This document shows, one piece after another, positions 44,044-52,994 of a DNA stretch of 64,000 nt; position 1 is the first letter of the stretch, and each line of letters opens with the position of its first letter. The notes beneath the pieces are model-generated. The model was not told where the DNA came from, searched no databases, and saw only the letters and a list, made by a program, of their open reading frames with translations. Location: assembly GCA_025059195.1 (NCBI GenBank), contig JANXDU010000018.1:1-64000 (forward strand), given 5' to 3'. The translations under genes and the position numbers were made by a program. The DNA is from Candidatus Bathyarchaeota archaeon. Lineage in GTDB: Archaea; Thermoproteota; Bathyarchaeia; Bathyarchaeales; Bathycorpusculaceae.

Positions 44044-44715
44044 TTAAGATTTCACCACGTGCTTGTGATAGTTGCTGTAGAGGGCGGCCACTGGATTATG
44101 GCCCAAAAGCCTGTCCTTGACTATTAAGGTTGTAACGGGAGCCTTTGAGTGTATTGTGAAAAGCATATCGTGGCCTACGCATAAGCCCACGATGACGTTT
44201 ATTTCTGTTTCAGCCTCGTTTAAAAGCTGAGCTTGAACAATGGGGTTGCAGGCGGCTTCAAACTGGAAGGCTGCGCCAATCTTGTGGTCTTCGGCTGCAC
44301 CGAGTTCCGTTTTATCCACAGCGCCACACTTGCAGCAAACCGATGCAACTGTAAAGCCAGCCTCTTTAAGGAACGCCACAGTTCTAGCCGCTTCGTCCCG
44401 AAGCCCAACGCAGAAGGCCAATCCAAGCTTTTTGGCGTCTACCAGTTTAGCGAACTCTATAAGCTCCTTTATTCTTGGGAGGACGCCCATCAAAACGCCC
44501 CTAACAACTTGGTAGGCCTTCTTCTCTGTAATGGTGGCTGGAACATAGATTCGCTTTACATGGTCTTCTCCATACTTTGTTATGGCTGATTGAATGGTTT
44601 CTTTCATGTTTTTCATGGGGCAGAAGCTTGGAAGTACTGTATCGTCAATTTTTTCTAGCGGCACACGGCTGCAGTGAAAACTTGAGCATTCAGCACATTG
44701 AGGATAAACCTTCAT
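44044..44715 (-). CDS. DUF1847 family cysteine-rich protein
   Basis: 223 aa. N-terminal CAECSSFHC and a later FCP look like a metal site, then FCVGLRDEA, CCKCG, ACNPIVQAQLLN and GLCVGHDMLF match DUF1847, a family of anaerobes with possible Fe-S or metal centre and unknown function. Same strand as, and 16 bases before, the radical SAM gene, so possibly one operon. Confidence 0.82.
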   Translation of the reverse strand: MKVYPQCAECSSFHCSRVPLEKIDDTVLPSFCPMKNMKETIQSAITKYGEDHVKRIYVPATITEKKAYQVVRGVLMGVLPRIKELIEFAKLVDAKKLGLAFCVGLRDEAARTVAFLKEAGFTVASVCCKCGAVDKTELGAAEDHKIGAAFQFEAACNPIVQAQLLNEAETEINVIVGLCVGHDMLFTIHSKAPVTTLIVKDRLLGHNPVAALYSNYHKHVVKS

Positions 44716-44809
44716 ACATAATCCCTTTAAGCCTCATATTACATGCTTACTTCTCACAGACAAAAATAAAAAGGGTTCTGCAAAAAGCGCCCTAAATGGG
44801 CTGCAGTCT

Positions 44810-45196
44810 CTACTCTATCCCCCACTTTTTCGTTAACTTCACTATAAGGAAGACCACGAAGGCTACGAGAAGGAATGTTATCAAGGCGCCTATAAAGTGG
44901 CCGATGCGGAAAGGCCCCAATGCAAAGGCTTCCCATTCTATGCCGGGCAGTATTAAAGTTATTATTGGCATGATTAGGTCGTTTACAAGGGCTTGGACCA
45001 ACGCGCCCAAGTACAAGCCGAGGATGAAGGCTACAGCCATTCCCATAACTTTGTATTTGGATATGAAATCCATAAACTCGTTCCAAAAGCCTTTTGGCGG
45101 TGGCGGTGGTGGAGGCGGCGGTTTAGGCTCCAATAACGCCTTTATCTCCTTTAAAACTTGCAGTATTTCCTCATCTTTAGGTTTAGGTTTCGACAT
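44810..45196 (-). CDS. mscL: Large-conductance mechanosensitive channel (MscL) with polyproline linker
   Basis: 128 aa. An N-terminal charged helix (1-22), then nine prolines in a row, then the MscL core: FWNEFMDFISKYKVMGMAVAFILG (first span), NDLIMPIITLILPG, and second span IGALITFLLVAFVVFLIVKL. The proline tract and preceding helix are not part of usual MscL. Opens on membrane tension to release solutes. Confidence 0.85.
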   Translation of the reverse strand: MSKPKPKDEEILQVLKEIKALLEPKPPPPPPPPPKGFWNEFMDFISKYKVMGMAVAFILGLYLGALVQALVNDLIMPIITLILPGIEWEAFALGPFRIGHFIGALITFLLVAFVVFLIVKLTKKWGIE

Positions 45197-45210
45197 TTGT
45201 TCACCGCTTA

Positions 45211-45218
45211 TTTTTATA
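45211..45218 (+). promoter_or_regulatory. TATA-like box of the leader ORF / small membrane protein
   Basis: TTTTTATA, centre about 30 bases ahead of the ATG at 45245, which would make the message nearly leaderless. It lies in the gap between mscL and this gene. Confidence 0.4.
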
Positions 45219-45244
45219 CCTCTTGTAGATTTAACACTTGCCGT

Positions 45245-45319
45245 ATGGAGGTTTTCGAAAGTTTTAACAGCTTAGAAGAACAAATAATGTTTGTTGAGCT
45301 CTGGGGAAGGCTTCGATGA
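45245..45319 (+). CDS. 24-codon leader ORF coupled to the small membrane protein
   Basis: ATG at 45245, stop TGA at 45317-45319 overlapping the ATG of the next gene (ATGA). Product is acidic and amphipathic (MEVFESFNSLEEQIMFVELW, then GRLR). Position just after the TATA-like box and the stop-start overlap point to translated, coupled reading rather than chance. Confidence 0.45.
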   Translation: MEVFESFNSLEEQIMFVELWGRLR

Positions 45320-45522
45320 GCTACAGGGAGCGGTTCTCTTTACGGACTTTATTTTTGGCGCTCGTTATTGTGGTGGTGGGCGTGCTGCTTATGTTGCATG
45401 GTTCAAACATGCTTTCTGAAATGAACCCATTAGCCATTTTCGTTATTGGTTTGGCTGCCGTCCTCATTTTTTCTGGAATAACCCTCATCGTTGTGGGTGT
45501 GGCTGGTTTGGCTTCTGTTTAG
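45316..45522 (+). CDS. Small two-span membrane protein
   Basis: 68 aa with two hydrophobic helices (about 12-28 and 38-66) and a basic start (MSYRERFSLR). No family recognised. Start overlaps the stop of the 24-aa leader frame. Confidence 0.65.
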   Translation: MSYRERFSLRTLFLALVIVVVGVLLMLHGSNMLSEMNPLAIFVIGLAAVLIFSGITLIVVGVAGLASV

Positions 45523-45596
45523 GGTCAATATTGATTTCGCTTTCACAACTCAGATTAAGCAACCTCTGAAGCTGAATCTAAAGCGGAGGTCAAGAG

Positions 45597-45998
45597 TTGG
45601 CACCGTCCCCTAAAAAATTTGCCGGAATTGTTGCCGGGCTTGTAGTAATGGTTTTTGTTGCATATTTGGTGATCACGTACCCGCGGGTTTTAGTTTGCTT
45701 CTCCGTCTCCTTCACCGTCGGCGCCGACATTAAACGTGTAGAGTTTGAGGTTCCGTTTATCCATAAGCAGGTAAAGGTGGAGGTTCGCGTCCAAAGCGGC
45801 AACGCCTTATGGGCTGCCAGCATTCTGGATGGCGAAACTGTCGTTTGGAGACATGCCGCTACGCAGAGCGGACAGACAACCTACGCAAGCGACTGGATAA
45901 AGCTGGCGGGTGGACGGTACAATTTCACCTTTGCAACGGCGAGTTTGGGCTCTTTAGAGGCGGAGGTCAAAATAATGTCTAAGGGCGGGTTCTGGTAA
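45597..45998 (+). CDS. Membrane-anchored extracellular protein, unknown
   Basis: 133 aa, TTG start with GGAGGT about ten bases upstream. One N-terminal membrane segment (about 9-27), then an about 100-residue beta-rich domain (VEFEVPFIHKQVKVEVRVQSG, then GGRYNFTFATAS) like a small extracellular sandwich. No family recognised. Convergent with the second radical SAM gene. Confidence 0.62.
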   Translation: MAPSPKKFAGIVAGLVVMVFVAYLVITYPRVLVCFSVSFTVGADIKRVEFEVPFIHKQVKVEVRVQSGNALWAASILDGETVVWRHAATQSGQTTYASDWIKLAGGRYNFTFATASLGSLEAEVKIMSKGGFW

Positions 45999-46003
45999 GA
46001 GCT

Positions 46004-46864
46004 TTAAGACCTTCCTTTTATAAGCCATGAGCCGTCGCATGTGGCGGTATTCAACCCCTTCAAGCCTTCACGGCACGTGGCAAACTTTAACCCATATTTT
46101 TTGGCTAGTTTCGCCAAGTTCTCCAAAAGCCTAATCCTCAAGCCCTTCGGCAGATATAGATACCGTGCCATCTTTTCGCCTTTCTCGAAGTATAATGGTT
46201 TCAATTTTTCGGCTATTTTAGGCATGGCTAGGCTTAGCCGTTGCCAGTTGTCCATTTTCACCTTGTAGGTTGAAGCTGTAATGTGTCGAACACCTATCTC
46301 AGCTGCAGCCCTAACTAAAAACTCCGGATTCTCGTTCACATATGGGATTATGGGGTCTATACGTATCACCACCGGTATGCCCTCCGCCGCAAGCCGTTCA
46401 GCGGTTTTGAGGCGTTCCTCTGGCGGCGGCGCATACGGCTCAAGAGCTTTGGCTGTCTCCGCATCATCAGTTGTTATTGTTAAAGCCACCATGGAAGACG
46501 CCCGCTTTAAGAGGTCCATGTCCCGCAAAACAATGTTTGACTTGGTTATTATTTGGATTTGACAGTTGCACTCCGCCAAAATCTGAAGGCAGCGCCTAGT
46601 CAACCCAGCCTCCGCTTCAACCGTTGGATAAGGATCCGAAGAATTCGATATCGATATTAATTCACCTTTAAGTTTGATGGCTTCCCGCCTCAGTCTTAGC
46701 AGTAAATCTTTTTTGGGGCGGCACTCAAAAAACCGTGGAACGTAGCTGGAAGCATAACAGTAGACACATCGGTGGTCGCAGCCCGTGTAAGGGTTAAAAG
46801 TTAACTTAGGCGGGCAAGTGCAAAGGCTTGAGTGCCAAGGATCAAACCGCACCAGCAGACTCAA
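46004..46864 (-). CDS. SPL-like radical SAM protein (copy 2)
   Basis: 286 aa. NPYTGCDHRCVYCYAS gives the cluster cysteines; SNSSDPYPTVEAEAGLTRRC and ALTITTDDAETAKALEPYAP parallel copy 1 at 43284. Longer C-terminus (KYGLKFATCREG). Same broad family, different gene; substrate unknown. Confidence 0.85.
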   Translation of the reverse strand: MSLLVRFDPWHSSLCTCPPKLTFNPYTGCDHRCVYCYASSYVPRFFECRPKKDLLLRLRREAIKLKGELISISNSSDPYPTVEAEAGLTRRCLQILAECNCQIQIITKSNIVLRDMDLLKRASSMVALTITTDDAETAKALEPYAPPPEERLKTAERLAAEGIPVVIRIDPIIPYVNENPEFLVRAAAEIGVRHITASTYKVKMDNWQRLSLAMPKIAEKLKPLYFEKGEKMARYLYLPKGLRIRLLENLAKLAKKYGLKFATCREGLKGLNTATCDGSWLIKGRS

Positions 46865-47057
46865 AGTTGGACAACTCCATAAATTGTTTACTGAAAGCCT
46901 TGTATAAGCGCTTGCTTCTGGGCGGAACCGTCTTACCCACGCTCTGGAATCTAGAATAAAGCACCTATACGAGAAAGCATGGAGGTACTGGTTGCTATAG
47001 CCTTTAACACAAAATATTTTAATGGTTAATAGTAAACAATATTACGAGGAGGTCCAA

Positions 47058-47300
47058 ATGCCGAAAGCCTTTGTATTAATCAACACGGAAATCGGCTCAG
47101 AAGCCGACGTTTTGAGGGACCTAAAGAAAATTGAAGGCGTTGAGGAAGCCTTTGCCGTTTACGGAGTATACGATATAATCTGCAGAGTCGGCGCCGAATC
47201 CATGGACAAGCTGAAAGAGATTGTAACTTGGCGTATAAGAAGGCTCGACAAAGTTAGGTCAACCCTCACTATGATAATAGTTGAGGAATCGCCGAAATAG
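47058..47300 (+). CDS. Lrp/AsnC-type ligand-binding (RAM) domain protein
   Basis: 80 aa, only the C-terminal sensor domain of Lrp/AsnC regulators, with no DNA-binding part (KAFVLINTEIGSE, YDIICRVGAES, RSTLTMIIVEES). Such stand-alone RAM proteins bind amino acids or pair with full regulators. ATG 47058 has GAGGAGGTC before it; a TATA-like AAAATATTTT at 47011-47020 would start transcription after the alternative ATG at 47022. Confidence 0.88.
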   Translation: MPKAFVLINTEIGSEADVLRDLKKIEGVEEAFAVYGVYDIICRVGAESMDKLKEIVTWRIRRLDKVRSTLTMIIVEESPK

Positions 47301-47396
47301 CCTATCTTCCTCTCTTTATTTCACAGCGTTAAGCAACTCCTCAGCGGCGCATTATTTTTAGCCTAAAGGGAGTTAATGCTCTCTAGGCTGTTATGA

Positions 47397-48737
47397 ATGA
47401 CCTTGCAGCACATGCACATAGGCTTTGACGACACTGATTCGCCACAAAAAGGCTGCACAACCTATATTGCGGCCCTTTTAGTGGAGAAACTAGAAAAGTT
47501 TGAAGTCGAGTTTACGGACTACCCGAACCTTGTTAGGTTAAATCCGAACGTCCCGTGGAAAACCAGGGGAAACGGCGCCCTCTGTTTAAGAGTTAAATGC
47601 GACGCAACGGTTGCCGACGAAATCAAGGAAGTTGTCATAGACACTGTGGAGGAAAACTCTGATTTAAACTGCGAAGGCACCGACCCCGGCATAGTTTTCT
47701 TTCCAGGGGCGAAAATCCCGAAGGAGGTTCAATTTTTCGCCAAAAGGGCAATAACTGGAATTGTGGATTTAAAGACAGCCCTTAAACTTCTAAAGAAGTT
47801 TAAAGCTGAGGCTGTAGGCTTCAAAACTGGCCGTGGCATAATAGGTGGTTTAGCGGCTGTTGGCGAAACACTACAAAAAGACCACACTTACGAAATAATT
47901 GCCTACCGCTTTCCAGAGAATTATGGTACTGAAAGGAAGATAGATAAAACGTCAATTGTTAATATGGACCAAGCCACAGCGCCTTACACCTTTAACAATA
48001 TTGACCCAGAAACTGGCAGAGTTCTAATAACGCCCCGCGGACCGGATCCCATCCTTCTTGGTATAAGGGGTGAAACCGCGGAAATTGTAAAGAAAGCTTT
48101 CACACTTGTAAAGCCGCTTGAACCCGTGGAACGCTGGGTTATTTTCCGTACAAACCATGGCACAGACGTCCATTTAAAACGCGTTAAGCAATTAAGCCAG
48201 ATAAAGCCCTATCATCCAGTGATAGTTAGAGGAACCGTTGCGTCAGACCCTAAGTTGGTCCCTAGAAGACACGTTGTCTTTGTCATTGAGGACCGGTCAG
48301 CTCGTGTCGACTGCGCCGCCTACGCGGCCACTGGCATATTAAGGAAAATAGCGGGCGAGTTGATTGCCGGAGACTATGTGGAAGTCTACGGAGGGGTTCG
48401 TCCGCCATCAAAAAATCGTCCGTTAACTATAAACCTCGAAAAACTACGCGTGTTGAAACTTGCCCAAAAAATTGTTTATCGCAACCCCATCTGCCCAACT
48501 TGTGGAAAACGTTTAGAATCCATGGGTAAAGGTAAGGGTTTCAGATGCAAGAGATGTGGGTCACGTTTTCCAAACATGGGCAAAGTCGCCGTCAAAATCA
48601 AGCGAAATTTAAAGAGGGGGTTGTATATCACTTCGCCGCGGTCCCAGCGGCACCTCACAAAACCTCTTACACGTTATGGAATGGAAAAACGCTGTCATAC
48701 ACCAGTGGAATTGATTGAAGGGTGGCATTTTCCATGA
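47397..48737 (+). CDS. tiaS: tRNA(Ile2) 2-agmatinylcytidine synthetase TiaS
   Basis: 446 aa. MHIGFDDTDSPQKGCTTY opens the kinase-like domain; KTRGNGALC and CEGTDPGIV follow; an OB-fold near 280-345 and a zinc ribbon (CPTCGKRL, CKRCG) complete the enzyme; RHLTKPLTRYG is the conserved C-terminal part. It modifies C34 of tRNA-Ile(CAU) with agmatine so AUA can be read, an archaeal trait. Its last bases are overlapped by a small antisense frame. Confidence 0.95.
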   Translation: MTLQHMHIGFDDTDSPQKGCTTYIAALLVEKLEKFEVEFTDYPNLVRLNPNVPWKTRGNGALCLRVKCDATVADEIKEVVIDTVEENSDLNCEGTDPGIVFFPGAKIPKEVQFFAKRAITGIVDLKTALKLLKKFKAEAVGFKTGRGIIGGLAAVGETLQKDHTYEIIAYRFPENYGTERKIDKTSIVNMDQATAPYTFNNIDPETGRVLITPRGPDPILLGIRGETAEIVKKAFTLVKPLEPVERWVIFRTNHGTDVHLKRVKQLSQIKPYHPVIVRGTVASDPKLVPRRHVVFVIEDRSARVDCAAYAATGILRKIAGELIAGDYVEVYGGVRPPSKNRPLTINLEKLRVLKLAQKIVYRNPICPTCGKRLESMGKGKGFRCKRCGSRFPNMGKVAVKIKRNLKRGLYITSPRSQRHLTKPLTRYGMEKRCHTPVELIEGWHFP

Positions 48738-48843
48738 CAAGCCTTATTTTTTCGTTTTCTTTGAGTTTGAAAACTTGTAAGATGGTTCGGCTAAGCTCCT
48801 TGCCGCTTTCAACGCTACCGGAAAAGCCCTTTTTCGTTTCCAT
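48667..48843 (-). CDS. Possible 58-aa small protein, antisense to the TiaS 3' end
   Basis: ATG at 48843, stop at 48667, so 71 bases overlap tiaS on the opposite strand. Composition looks protein-like (METKKGFSGSVESGKELS, then LKENEKIRLVMENATLQSI). TTTTAAAG about 40 bases upstream could be its TATA box. No family recognised. It fills most of the gap between tiaS and the FUN14 gene. Confidence 0.4.
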   Translation of the reverse strand: METKKGFSGSVESGKELSRTILQVFKLKENEKIRLVMENATLQSIPLVYDSVFPFHNV

Positions 48844-48922
48844 GCTTTGTTATGCTATTAGGTTTTGTAGCCAATAAGCTTTAAAATAATGTTGCAAAAT
48901 GCTTGATATATGGAGAGTGCCG

Positions 48923-49231
48923 ATGAGCGAGTTTTTGTCTCCAATCATTTACGAGCTGGGTTTGGGGGGTATAGGCGGCTTTATAATTGGGTTTGCCGTT
49001 AAAAAGTTAAGCAAGCTTGCAATCTTTTTATTAGGCTTGTTCACTGCTTTCCTGGTTTACCTCGGCTTAAAGGGGGTTCTAAGCTTAAACTATGAAGCGC
49101 TTTTCAGTTTTTTAAGTGGCCTCTTAGGAACGGTTAGCCACGCTTTTTCCTGGCTTATCCACACTGTAGCTTTGCTGCCCTTTGCAGCAAGTTTTGTTGC
49201 TGGCTTTTTTATAGGCCTTAAGCTCGGATAG
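48923..49231 (+). CDS. FUN14-family small membrane protein
   Basis: 102 aa from the ATG at 48923 (GGAGAG five bases before; an ATG at 48899 is less likely). ELGLGGIGGFIIGFAVKKLSK and the C-terminal FVAGFFIGLKLG are FUN14 features, with three hydrophobic segments. Function in archaea unknown. It lies 13 bases before alaS. Confidence 0.78.
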   Translation: MSEFLSPIIYELGLGGIGGFIIGFAVKKLSKLAIFLLGLFTAFLVYLGLKGVLSLNYEALFSFLSGLLGTVSHAFSWLIHTVALLPFAASFVAGFFIGLKLG

Positions 49232-49244
49232 TAAAATGGTTTAA

Positions 49245-52088
49245 ATGTTGGCGGCTCCTTTATCCATTGAAAGCGTGGGGGCGTTTGAAGCCTTGGAAAA
49301 GTTTCCAGCCGAAGAATACGCTCTCCCCTTCTTTAAGGAGAAAGGCTACGTTAGAAAGTTTTGCCCAAAATGTGAAACATACTTTTGGACTTTAAACCCC
49401 GGGCAAGAAACGTGCGGCGAAGCAAGGGTTGAAGGTTGCGCCACCTACACTTTCATAGGGGATCCCCCCACAAGGAGAAGTTATACGCTGCGTGAGATGC
49501 GGGAAACATTCTTGTCCTTCTTCGAAAGGCACGGTCACACGCGCATTAAACCTTATCCCGTTGTTGCCAGGTGGAGAGACGACATCTATTTGACACATGC
49601 AAGCATAATAGATTTTCAACCATACGTCACCGAAGGGATTGCGCCGCCTCCAGCAAACCCTTTAGTTATAGCCCAGCCCTGTATCCGTTTGGTTGATATA
49701 ACCAATACTGGGCCAACTTTTGGAAAGTATTTGACAATATTTGAGATGGGTGGACATCATGCGTTTAACTATCCGGATAAGGAAGTTTACTGGAAAGACC
49801 AAACAGTGCGGTATCATCACGCCTTTACCACGGAAGAGCTCGGCATAAAACCTGAAGAAATAACTTACAAGGAAGAAGTATGGTCTGGCGGCGGAAACGC
49901 TGGCCCATGCCTTGAATGTGTTGTGCGAGGCTTGGAGGTGGCAACGCTCGTCTTTATGCAATACAAAGTTGTCGGCGACCAACTCATCAAGCTGCCGATA
50001 AGAACCGTTGACACCGGTTATGGTATAGAACGTTATGCGTGGCTTTCGCAAGGGACTCCCAGCGCTTTTCACACCATTTATGGAGAGTTGTTGGACAAGA
50101 TCATGGAGATGGCTGGAATACAGGTTGACAAGGATTTGCTTGAAAAGGTTGCAAAAGTTTCCGCCTTCATAAATTTAGAAAAAACCGCTGGTTTGATGGA
50201 TGCTAGACGGAAAGTAGCCGCGATTGTAGGCGTGGATGCCTACGCGTTGGATAGGGTTTTATCTCCCGTAGAAAATGCCTTTGCCGTTGCGGATCATACA
50301 AAATGTTTGAGTTTTATACTTTCTGAAGGCGTTGTTCCGTCAAACATTCAAGAGGGCTATTTGGCTAGGCTTCTGTTTAGGAGAATTTACCGCCTTTTAA
50401 GATCGCTTGGAATTCCCAATAGGCTTTACGATATCTTTGATATGCAGATTCGCTATTGGTCTTCTGATTATCCGCATCTTCTTGAAATGCGAGATGATAT
50501 AATAGAGATGCTCCATGTGGAGGAGGAGAAGTTTAAAGAAACCATATCGAGGGGAGATAGCCTCGTAAAACGTATAACTGGAGAATTAAAGTCTAAAGGT
50601 ATTAAGCAGGTTCCCATCGAAACCCTAATCGAGCTTTACGATTCTCATGGTCTACCGCCGGAAATCGTTAAGGAAACGGCGGAAGCCGAAGGCTTGAATG
50701 TTGAAATTCCAGAAAACTTCTACAGTTTAGTCGCCGAAAAACACATGCAAACTACAAAACCCTCTGAGGAAGTTGGATATGAAAAATGGATTGAAAGTGA
50801 AGTGGCTGGTCTCCCGGAAACGGAAGCCCTCTATTACAAAGATCAATACATGACAAGTTTTGAGGCAAAAGTTCTCAAAGTGTTTAAGGGCCAATACGTT
50901 GTCCTTGATAGGACATGTTTCTATCCGGAGGGTGGAGGGCAACCGGCGGACACCGGTTTTTTGATGTTTGATGGTGAAAAAGCCGAAGTTGTTGATGTTC
51001 AAAAAATCGGTAAAGTCATAGTCCATAATGTTGTTGGAGAAAAACTTCCAAGGGAAGGTAGCACAGTTCAAGGCTTCATCAACTGGGATAGGCGGTATGC
51101 GTTAATGAAAAGCCACACGGCGACCCACGTTATTAATGCTGCTGCAAGGCGTGTTTTGGGACAGCACGTCTGGCAGTTCGGCACCCAAAAAGGGGTTGAA
51201 AGTTCAAGGCTTGACATCTCCCATTACCGCCGCCTCACAAGAGAAGAAGTGCAGAAAATAGAGATTTTAGCCAACGAAGCCATCTTCCGTAACATTCCAG
51301 TTGAAATTTCATGGATGCCAAGAACAGAGGCCGAAAACCTTTACGGCTTTAGGCTTTACCAGGGAGGCGCTGTCCCTGGAAGAGAGCTCCGTGTTGTCAA
51401 AATTGGAGACTGGGAAGTTGAGGCATGCGCCGGAACGCATGTGCAAAGCACTGGTGAAATAGGCTTCATTAAAATAATTCACTCTGAAAGAATCCAGGAC
51501 GGCGTTGAACGTCTCGAATATTCTGTCGGGATAAACGCTTTGAAGGCGATCCAGAAGAATGAGGAACTCCTTTGGCGGCTCTCGGAGATTTTGAACGCTC
51601 CTTTGGAGAAGCTGGATAAAACCGCTGAGAAACTTGTTAAAGATTTGAAAGAGGCAAACGCTGAAAGGAGGAGGCTGGTTAAGGAAATAGCGAAATTAGA
51701 AAGCCTCGGCGTAGGCGTGAAAACGGAGGCGGAAGCCATCCGTCAAATAGGCGACATTAAACTGGTCATTCGTGATTTCAAAGACAACATCGATGTTAAC
51801 CGCATGGTTCAAACAGCCAATGAAATAATCAAAAAGGACGAAGGAGCTGTTGCTGTTTTCTACGGTGCAGACGGAAAAACTGCGAGGATAATGGTTATGG
51901 CTGGGCGAAGGGCTGTCGAAAGAGGCGTAAACGCTGGTGAAATAGCCAAAGAAGCCTCAAAAACAATAGGCGGGGGAGGAGGGGGAAAGCCAAACTTCGC
52001 TCAAGGCGGCGGGCCTTTAACAGAAAAATTGCAAGAGGCTGTTGAGAAAGCTGAGGAAATTTTGAAGAAGCAAATTAAGAACGGGTGA
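49245..52088 (+). CDS. alaS: Alanyl-tRNA synthetase, archaeal type
   Basis: 947 aa. Archaeal N-terminal zinc-like FCPKCETYFW and GETCGEA region, class II motif 1 at TFLSFFERHGHTRI, motif 2 THASIIDFQPYV, the editing domain with the zinc motif HTATH..CAGTH, a helical linker and the glycine-rich C-Ala end (GGGGGGKPNFAQGGG). Charges tRNA-Ala. The next gene starts 116 bases later. Confidence 0.97.
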   Translation: MLAAPLSIESVGAFEALEKFPAEEYALPFFKEKGYVRKFCPKCETYFWTLNPGQETCGEARVEGCATYTFIGDPPTRRSYTLREMRETFLSFFERHGHTRIKPYPVVARWRDDIYLTHASIIDFQPYVTEGIAPPPANPLVIAQPCIRLVDITNTGPTFGKYLTIFEMGGHHAFNYPDKEVYWKDQTVRYHHAFTTEELGIKPEEITYKEEVWSGGGNAGPCLECVVRGLEVATLVFMQYKVVGDQLIKLPIRTVDTGYGIERYAWLSQGTPSAFHTIYGELLDKIMEMAGIQVDKDLLEKVAKVSAFINLEKTAGLMDARRKVAAIVGVDAYALDRVLSPVENAFAVADHTKCLSFILSEGVVPSNIQEGYLARLLFRRIYRLLRSLGIPNRLYDIFDMQIRYWSSDYPHLLEMRDDIIEMLHVEEEKFKETISRGDSLVKRITGELKSKGIKQVPIETLIELYDSHGLPPEIVKETAEAEGLNVEIPENFYSLVAEKHMQTTKPSEEVGYEKWIESEVAGLPETEALYYKDQYMTSFEAKVLKVFKGQYVVLDRTCFYPEGGGQPADTGFLMFDGEKAEVVDVQKIGKVIVHNVVGEKLPREGSTVQGFINWDRRYALMKSHTATHVINAAARRVLGQHVWQFGTQKGVESSRLDISHYRRLTREEVQKIEILANEAIFRNIPVEISWMPRTEAENLYGFRLYQGGAVPGRELRVVKIGDWEVEACAGTHVQSTGEIGFIKIIHSERIQDGVERLEYSVGINALKAIQKNEELLWRLSEILNAPLEKLDKTAEKLVKDLKEANAERRRLVKEIAKLESLGVGVKTEAEAIRQIGDIKLVIRDFKDNIDVNRMVQTANEIIKKDEGAVAVFYGADGKTARIMVMAGRRAVERGVNAGEIAKEASKTIGGGGGGKPNFAQGGGPLTEKLQEAVEKAEEILKKQIKNG

Positions 52089-52204
52089 ACATCCCTTATC
52101 GTAATTTTAGTAGAATACTATGTTCTGAACCAGCATTTTTAAGCAAAAATTATATGAAACTAAAACTTGAACAAAATCTCCTAACGATTAGGAGAGAGGG
52201 GCAT

Positions 52205-52993
52205 TTGGACATTATAGTTTGTGTTAAACATGTTCCAGAAACAGCGGAAGCGGAACTGAAAATAGATGCAACTGGCAAGGGTATAGAGAAGGCTGGTTTG
52301 GTTTTTGACATAAACGAGTGGGACGATTACGCTCTGGAAGAGGCTGTGCGGATAAAAGAGAAGTTCGGTGGAACAGTGACAGCCATAACTGTTGGCGCTG
52401 AAGATTCTGACAGTACTCTGCGAAAGTGTTTGGCCCGCGGCGCAGATAAAGCAATACGTCTAACCGATCCAAAGTTCATAGGTTCAGACGCGTATGCCAC
52501 AGCCAAAATTCTTTACAGCGTTATTAAAAACATGCATTTCGACTTGATCCTAACAGGCGCCCAAGCTGGCGACGACGGAAGCGCAGTTGTCGGCCCAGTT
52601 TTAGCGGAGCTTCTGGGCATTCCCCATGCTACAATGGTGAAGAAGATTGAGTGGGGTGAAGGCAAGGCTATTGTTAACCGTGAGCTTGAAGGCGGCCTCG
52701 AAGAAAGGTTGGAGGTTAAGCTTCCAGCGCTTTTTACTGTGCAAACGGGGATAAACGAGCCCCGTTACGTTTCAATCATGGGGATTCGCAGGGCTATGCA
52801 GAAAGAAATTAAGGTTATGGGGTTAGCAGACATAGGCTTAAATGAAAACGAGGTGGGCGAAGCTGGCTCATGGCTGTTTATAGAGAAACTTTATGTTCCT
52901 CCAGTAGAGAAACAAGCCGAGTTTTTAACTGGTAGTCCAGATGAAATAGCCTCCAAGATTGTTGAAATTCTGAAATCGAGGGGGCTAGTGTAA
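52205..52993 (+). CDS. etfB: Electron transfer flavoprotein beta subunit
   Basis: 262 aa from a TTG at 52205 (MDIIVCVKHVPETAEAEL, the normal start), with GAGAGGGG just ahead; a longer frame from 52085 has no family match. TGAQAGDDGSAVVGP is the nucleotide-binding motif. It takes electrons from the acyl-CoA dehydrogenases next to it. Two bases before etfA. Confidence 0.93.
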   Translation: MDIIVCVKHVPETAEAELKIDATGKGIEKAGLVFDINEWDDYALEEAVRIKEKFGGTVTAITVGAEDSDSTLRKCLARGADKAIRLTDPKFIGSDAYATAKILYSVIKNMHFDLILTGAQAGDDGSAVVGPVLAELLGIPHATMVKKIEWGEGKAIVNRELEGGLEERLEVKLPALFTVQTGINEPRYVSIMGIRRAMQKEIKVMGLADIGLNENEVGEAGSWLFIEKLYVPPVEKQAEFLTGSPDEIASKIVEILKSRGLV

Positions 52994-52994
52994 A

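Noticed and set aside
47022-47057. Upstream start for the Lrp-type sensor gene
   Set aside because: The ribosome site GAGGAGGTC and the likely transcript start both fall after this ATG and favour 47058.
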